Below are positions 7,123 through 10,000 of a DNA stretch of 10,000 bases, piece by piece. The notes beneath the pieces were generated by a model. It saw nothing but the letters and a program-made list of their open reading frames with translations, was not told the origin of the DNA and made no database searches. The stretch covers positions 1-10,000 of the forward strand of contig JAIWOG010000074.1 in the NCBI GenBank assembly GCA_020217035.1. The letters are read 5' to 3'. The first letter of the stretch is position 1; each line of letters starts with the position of its first letter. The translations under genes were made by a program, and so were the position numbers. Origin of the DNA: Magnetospirillum sp. (GTDB taxonomy: Bacteria; Pseudomonadota; Alphaproteobacteria; Rhodospirillales; Magnetospirillaceae).

Positions 7123-9114
7123 TCACACGTCCAGATCGCGGGCGAAGCGGGCATGCTTCTGGATGTAGTGGAAGCGCAGTTCCGGCTTCTTGCCCATCAG
7201 GGTTTCCACCAGGTTGGCCACGTCCTTGGCCTCTTCCTGGTCTTCCTCGGTGCGGCCGGACGGCAGGGTCACCCGAATCAGGCTGCGCTTGGCCGGGTTC
7301 ATGGTGGTTTCCTTCAACTGGGCCGGGGGCATTTCGCCCAAGCCCTTGAAGCGGCTGATTTCCACGTTCTTCTTGCCGGCGAACAGCGTCTTCATCAGCT
7401 CGTCCTTGTGGGCGTCGTCGCGGGCGTAGATGACGGTTTGGCCGTGGGCCAGGCGGTAAAGCGGCGGCATGGCCAGGTACAGGTGCCCCAGACGGATCAG
7501 TTCCGGCATTTCCTGATAGAAGAAGGTCATCAGCAGGCTGGCGATGTGGGCGCCGTCCACGTCGGCGTCGGTCATGATGATGACGCGTTCATAGCGCAGC
7601 TTTTCGGCGTCGAAGGCATCGCGGGTGCCGCAGCCCAGCGCCTCCATCAAATCCTTGACTTCCTGGTTGGCCCTGAGCTTGTCGGCGCTGGCGGACGCCA
7701 CGTTCAGGATCTTGCCCTTCAAGGGCAGGATGGCCTGGGTCTCGCGGTTGCGGCCCTGCTTGGCCGAGCCGCCGGCCGAGTCACCTTCCACCAGGAACAA
7801 TTCGGTGCCGACATTGACCTGACGGGTGCAGTCGGCCAGCTTGCCGGGCAGGCGCAGCTTCTTGGTCGCCGTCTTGCGGCTGGTTTCCTTGGCCGCCTTC
7901 TTGCGCTGGCGTTCCTCGGCCTTCTCGATCAGCTTGGCCAGCAACGCCTTGCCCGAATCCGGGTCGGCCGACAGCCAATGGTCGAAATGGTCCTTGATGG
8001 CGTTTTCCACCAAACGGGTGGCTTCGGCGCTGACCAGCTTTTCCTTGGTCTGGCCCTGGAACTGCGGATCGCGGATGAACAGCGACACCAGGACGCAGGC
8101 GCCGCCCATGACGTCTTCCGCCGTCACCTGGGCCGCCTTCTTGTTGCCCAGCAACTCGCCGTAACCACGCAAGCCCTTGGTCAGGGCATTGCGCAGGCCG
8201 GCTTCGTGGGTGCCGCCCTCGGGGGTGGGCACCGTGTTGCAATAGGTGTTGACGAAGCCGTCCTCGTCGTCGTCGGGCCAGGCCACCGCCCATTCCACCT
8301 GCCCCATGTCGTCGGCAAGCGGCGCGGTGCCGGCGAAGAAGCCCCGCGTGATCAGCGGCCGGTCCTTCATCACGGCGACCAGGAAGTCGGCCAGACCGTT
8401 GGGGAAATGCAGAATATCCTCGGCCGGGATGTCGTCACCGTCATCCACCAGCAGCGGATCGCATTTCCACCTGATCTGCACGCCCCGGAACAGATAGGCC
8501 TTGGAGCGGGCCATGCGGTAAAGGGTGCGGGCCTTCAGGTGCGCCCGGTCACCGAAAATCTCGGGGTCGGGATGGAAGCGCACAGAGGTGCCGCGCCGGT
8601 TCTGCACCGGCCCGACCATGGTCGCCGGCCCCAAGGCCGCGCCCTTGGAGAAACTTTGCCGCCACAATTGACGGTCACGCGCCACTTCCACCACCAGGGA
8701 ATCGGACAACGCGTTGACCACCGATACGCCGACGCCGTGCAGGCCGCCCGACACCTTGTAGGCGTCGCCGCCGAACTTGCCGCCCGAATGCAGCGTGGTC
8801 AGGATGACTTCCAGCGCACTCTTGTCGGGAAACTTCGGATGGGGGTCCACCGGGATGCCGCGCCCGTTGTCGCGCACCGTGGCATACCCCGCCGCGTCCA
8901 GTTCCAGGTCAATCCAACTGGCGTGGCCGGCCACCGCCTCGTCCATGGAATTGTCCAGCACTTCCGCCACCAAGTGATGAAGCGCCCGGTCGTCGGTGCC
9001 GCCGATATACATGCCCGGCCGGCGGCGCACCGGTTCAAGCCCCTCCAGGACCTCGATGTCCTTGGCGGAATATTCGGTGGCTTTGGGGGCGAGTTGCTGG
9101 AACAGATCGGACAT
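7123..9114 (-). CDS. parE: DNA topoisomerase IV subunit B (ParE)
   Basis: ATPase subunit of topoisomerase IV, which with ParC decatenates replicated chromosomes. The 663-residue length is normal for ParE and short for GyrB. GHKL ATPase motifs: VAEVLDNSMDEA (49-60), DNGRG (82-86), GGLHGVGVSVVNALS (123-137), and the transducer lysine in QTKEKL (355-360). TOPRIM motifs: EGDSAG (443-448) and DADVD (516-520); then ISRFKGLGEM (586-595) and a C-terminus ending in RDLDV. KKLRLPGKLADCT (418-430) and the ending favour ParE over GyrB. ATG at 9114 is chosen because homologues start near MSDLF. Another ATG at 9123 in the same frame overlaps the -10 box. Neither start has a Shine-Dalgarno. parC is not in the window. 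No fusion, truncation or missing catalytic residue was seen. Confidence 0.95.
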   Translation of the reverse strand: MSDLFQQLAPKATEYSAKDIEVLEGLEPVRRRPGMYIGGTDDRALHHLVAEVLDNSMDEAVAGHASWIDLELDAAGYATVRDNGRGIPVDPHPKFPDKSALEVILTTLHSGGKFGGDAYKVSGGLHGVGVSVVNALSDSLVVEVARDRQLWRQSFSKGAALGPATMVGPVQNRRGTSVRFHPDPEIFGDRAHLKARTLYRMARSKAYLFRGVQIRWKCDPLLVDDGDDIPAEDILHFPNGLADFLVAVMKDRPLITRGFFAGTAPLADDMGQVEWAVAWPDDDEDGFVNTYCNTVPTPEGGTHEAGLRNALTKGLRGYGELLGNKKAAQVTAEDVMGGACVLVSLFIRDPQFQGQTKEKLVSAEATRLVENAIKDHFDHWLSADPDSGKALLAKLIEKAEERQRKKAAKETSRKTATKKLRLPGKLADCTRQVNVGTELFLVEGDSAGGSAKQGRNRETQAILPLKGKILNVASASADKLRANQEVKDLMEALGCGTRDAFDAEKLRYERVIIMTDADVDGAHIASLLMTFFYQEMPELIRLGHLYLAMPPLYRLAHGQTVIYARDDAHKDELMKTLFAGKKNVEISRFKGLGEMPPAQLKETTMNPAKRSLIRVTLPSGRTEEDQEEAKDVANLVETLMGKKPELRFHYIQKHARFARDLDV

Positions 9115-9121
9115 GGGCGGC

Positions 9122-9149
9122 ATTATAGGAGAGCATTGGTCAGGCGCAA
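9122..9149 (-). promoter_or_regulatory. parE promoter, possibly giving a leaderless mRNA
   Basis: On the minus strand a perfect TATAAT (9127-9122) is followed by GCCGCCC and then the parE ATG at 9114. A start 7-8 bases after the -10 box would be the A of that ATG. A partial -35, TTGCGC (9149-9144), lies 16 bases upstream. The GC-rich discriminator is the kind seen in growth-rate-controlled promoters, which is inference here. Confidence 0.5.
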
Positions 9150-9156
9150 GCGCCTG
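9141..9156. repeat. Perfect 7+7 palindrome between parE and yciA
   Basis: CAGGCGC-AA-GCGCCTG lies in the 85-base divergent gap. It covers the proposed -35 box of parE and sits about 44-59 bases before the yciA ATG. It could be an operator affecting both genes. It has no T-run, so it is not a terminator. Confidence 0.45.
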
Positions 9157-9199
9157 CTGTAGGGTGGCGTCAATTGGATACAACATATTGGGTTTTCGC

Positions 9200-9598
9200 A
9201 TGACCGAGAGTATCGAAACCACCACCGCGCCTCGCGGCCGTCTGTCCATCCGCACGGTGGCCATGCCCGCCGACACCAACCCGCACGGCGCCATTTTCGG
9301 CGGCTGGGTGCTGGCGCAGATGGATTTGGCCGGCGGCACCCACGCCTTTCACCGGGCCAAGGGGCTGGTGGTCACGGTGGCGGTGGATTCCATGACCTTC
9401 CACGAGCCGGTCTTCGTCGGTGACGAGGTCAGCTGCTACACCGAGATCGTGCGTATCGGCAATTCGTCCATCTCGGTGCGGGTCGAAGCCTGGGTGCGCC
9501 GCGACAACCGCGACGAACAGATCAAGGTGACCAGCGCCATGTTCCACTTCGTCGCCGTCAACCCCGACCGGTCCAAGCGCCGGGTGCCGGCGGAGTAA
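9200..9598 (+). CDS. yciA: Acyl-CoA thioesterase, YciA-type hotdog protein
   Basis: A 132-residue single-hotdog thioesterase that hydrolyses acyl-CoA to free acid and CoA in the cytoplasm; YciA relatives act as hexamers with broad substrate range. Visible motifs: RTVAMPADTNPHGAIFGGWV (18-37) followed by the active-site-type Asp in QMD (40-42), VTVAVDSMTFHEPVFVGDEV (58-77), and a C-terminal TSAMFHFVAVNPDR (111-124), all in family order. ATG at 9200 fits the usual N-terminus; the frame is open upstream only through the parE shadow. The ribosome site is weak (TTGGG at 9188-9192), and no convincing sigma-70 promoter was found. It diverges from parE and ends two bases before the opposing gene's stop. 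It probably serves fatty acid or CoA recycling. Confidence 0.92.
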   Translation: MTESIETTTAPRGRLSIRTVAMPADTNPHGAIFGGWVLAQMDLAGGTHAFHRAKGLVVTVAVDSMTFHEPVFVGDEVSCYTEIVRIGNSSISVRVEAWVRRDNRDEQIKVTSAMFHFVAVNPDRSKRRVPAE

Positions 9599-9600
9599 AC

Positions 9601-10000
9601 CTATTTCCCCACCGGCCAGGTGACCTTGAAGCCGGCGACATAGCCGTCGATGATGTCTACGGCGATGGGGAACGGCGCCCAGGTCCACATTTCCGGGCCG
9701 TCCGCCTTGGTCCGGCACCGCTCTCCCGGCAACCCCAAGGTGTCGATCACCTTCTGCTGGTCGTCGCCCAGGGTCAGGCCCGAGAAGGTGGCGGGAATCC
9801 GCATGGGCGGGCCGACCAGTTGCACGGCGACCACCTGCGCGTCGCGATAGGTCACCACGTAATGGGGGCGCAGGGCGCCGCGCTGCTGGATTTCGTAAAG
9901 CCGGGTCTCGGTGAACAGGTCGATGTCGGACTTGGCCACCGGGGCGCCCAGAACATTCTCCACACTGCCCAGGCCGTCGCCCACCGCCACCGCGCCGACC
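9601..10000 (-). CDS. Unrecognised protein, 5' end cut by window; two similar G/D-x-V-LG-P motifs
   Basis: The frame is open to the right edge, so the N-terminus is missing; the GTG at 9990 is internal-looking and should not be taken as the start. 132 residues are visible, ending with TAG at 9601-9603. Two short segments resemble each other: VGDGLGSVENVLGAP (6-20) and LGDDQQKVIDTLGLP (77-91), about 71 residues apart. The pattern of G, hydrophobic, V and LGxP recalls SmpA/BamE or BLIP-like repeats, which often occur in exported proteins, but similarity is too weak to name a family. The C-terminus is aromatic and beta-like (MWTWAPFPIAVDIIDGYVAG). One cysteine (C95) is visible. No membrane segment is seen in this part; a signal peptide would be outside the window. 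It converges on yciA with a 2-base gap. Confidence 0.7.
   Translation of the reverse strand, partial: VGAVAVGDGLGSVENVLGAPVAKSDIDLFTETRLYEIQQRGALRPHYVVTYRDAQVVAVQLVGPPMRIPATFSGLTLGDDQQKVIDTLGLPGERCRTKADGPEMWTWAPFPIAVDIIDGYVAGFKVTWPVGK

Noticed and set aside
7153..9162. A 669-codon open frame on the plus strand opposite parE
   Set aside because: parE has every catalytic motif in the minus frame; the antisense frame is an artefact of third-position G/C bias, with no start signals or motifs.
9115..9339. 75-residue upstream extension of parE on the minus strand
   Set aside because: It would cover the promoter, the palindrome and the start of yciA, and does not resemble the ParE N-terminus.

Overview
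The window is a high-GC stretch (roughly 60-67% by eye) of what looks like an alphaproteobacterial chromosome. The protein style fits Rhodospirillales and a Magnetospirillum- or Azospirillum-like genome, but that placement is inference and no marker gene here proves it. There is no rRNA, tRNA, CRISPR array, insertion sequence or phage gene. Seven protein genes are supported, two of them cut by the window edges. About 95% of the sequence is coding.

Left part (1-4075, all +). The 3' part of ccoG, the cbb3-oxidase assembly ferredoxin, ends in a strong intrinsic terminator. A leader follows with a long dyad and a good sigma-54-type -24/-12 element. It drives a 733-residue soluble chemoreceptor of unusual layout: a HAMP-like segment, then an MCP signalling hairpin, then a C-terminal UrtA/AmiC-type amide- or urea-binding domain. 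There is no membrane segment or signal peptide. A 47-residue protein follows, with one membrane helix and a histidine-rich tail, and then a second intrinsic terminator. This sensor plus microprotein unit is the most unusual content of the window.

Middle part (4080-7072). An AT-rich promoter with a small palindrome over its -35 box precedes a 414-residue pyruvoyl-dependent decarboxylase of the phosphatidylserine decarboxylase superfamily. It has the extended N-terminal domain seen in PsiD-like enzymes. It converges, with a 14-base gap, on a NodU/CmcH/TobZ-type carbamoyltransferase on the minus strand. Neither has a recognisable biosynthetic cluster around it.

Right part (7123-10000). parE (topoisomerase IV subunit B, minus strand) lies 50 bases upstream of the carbamoyltransferase in the same direction. 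Its start codon sits 7 bases after a perfect TATAAT and has no Shine-Dalgarno, so it may be read from a leaderless mRNA. Divergent from it is a yciA-type acyl-CoA thioesterase, with a perfect 7+7 palindrome between the two genes. A partial unrecognised minus-strand gene with two similar short motifs converges on yciA with a 2-base gap and runs off the right edge.

The genes do not form one pathway. The left part combines respiration and sensing, and the right part is housekeeping. All family assignments are from reading motifs; no searches or structure predictions were run.
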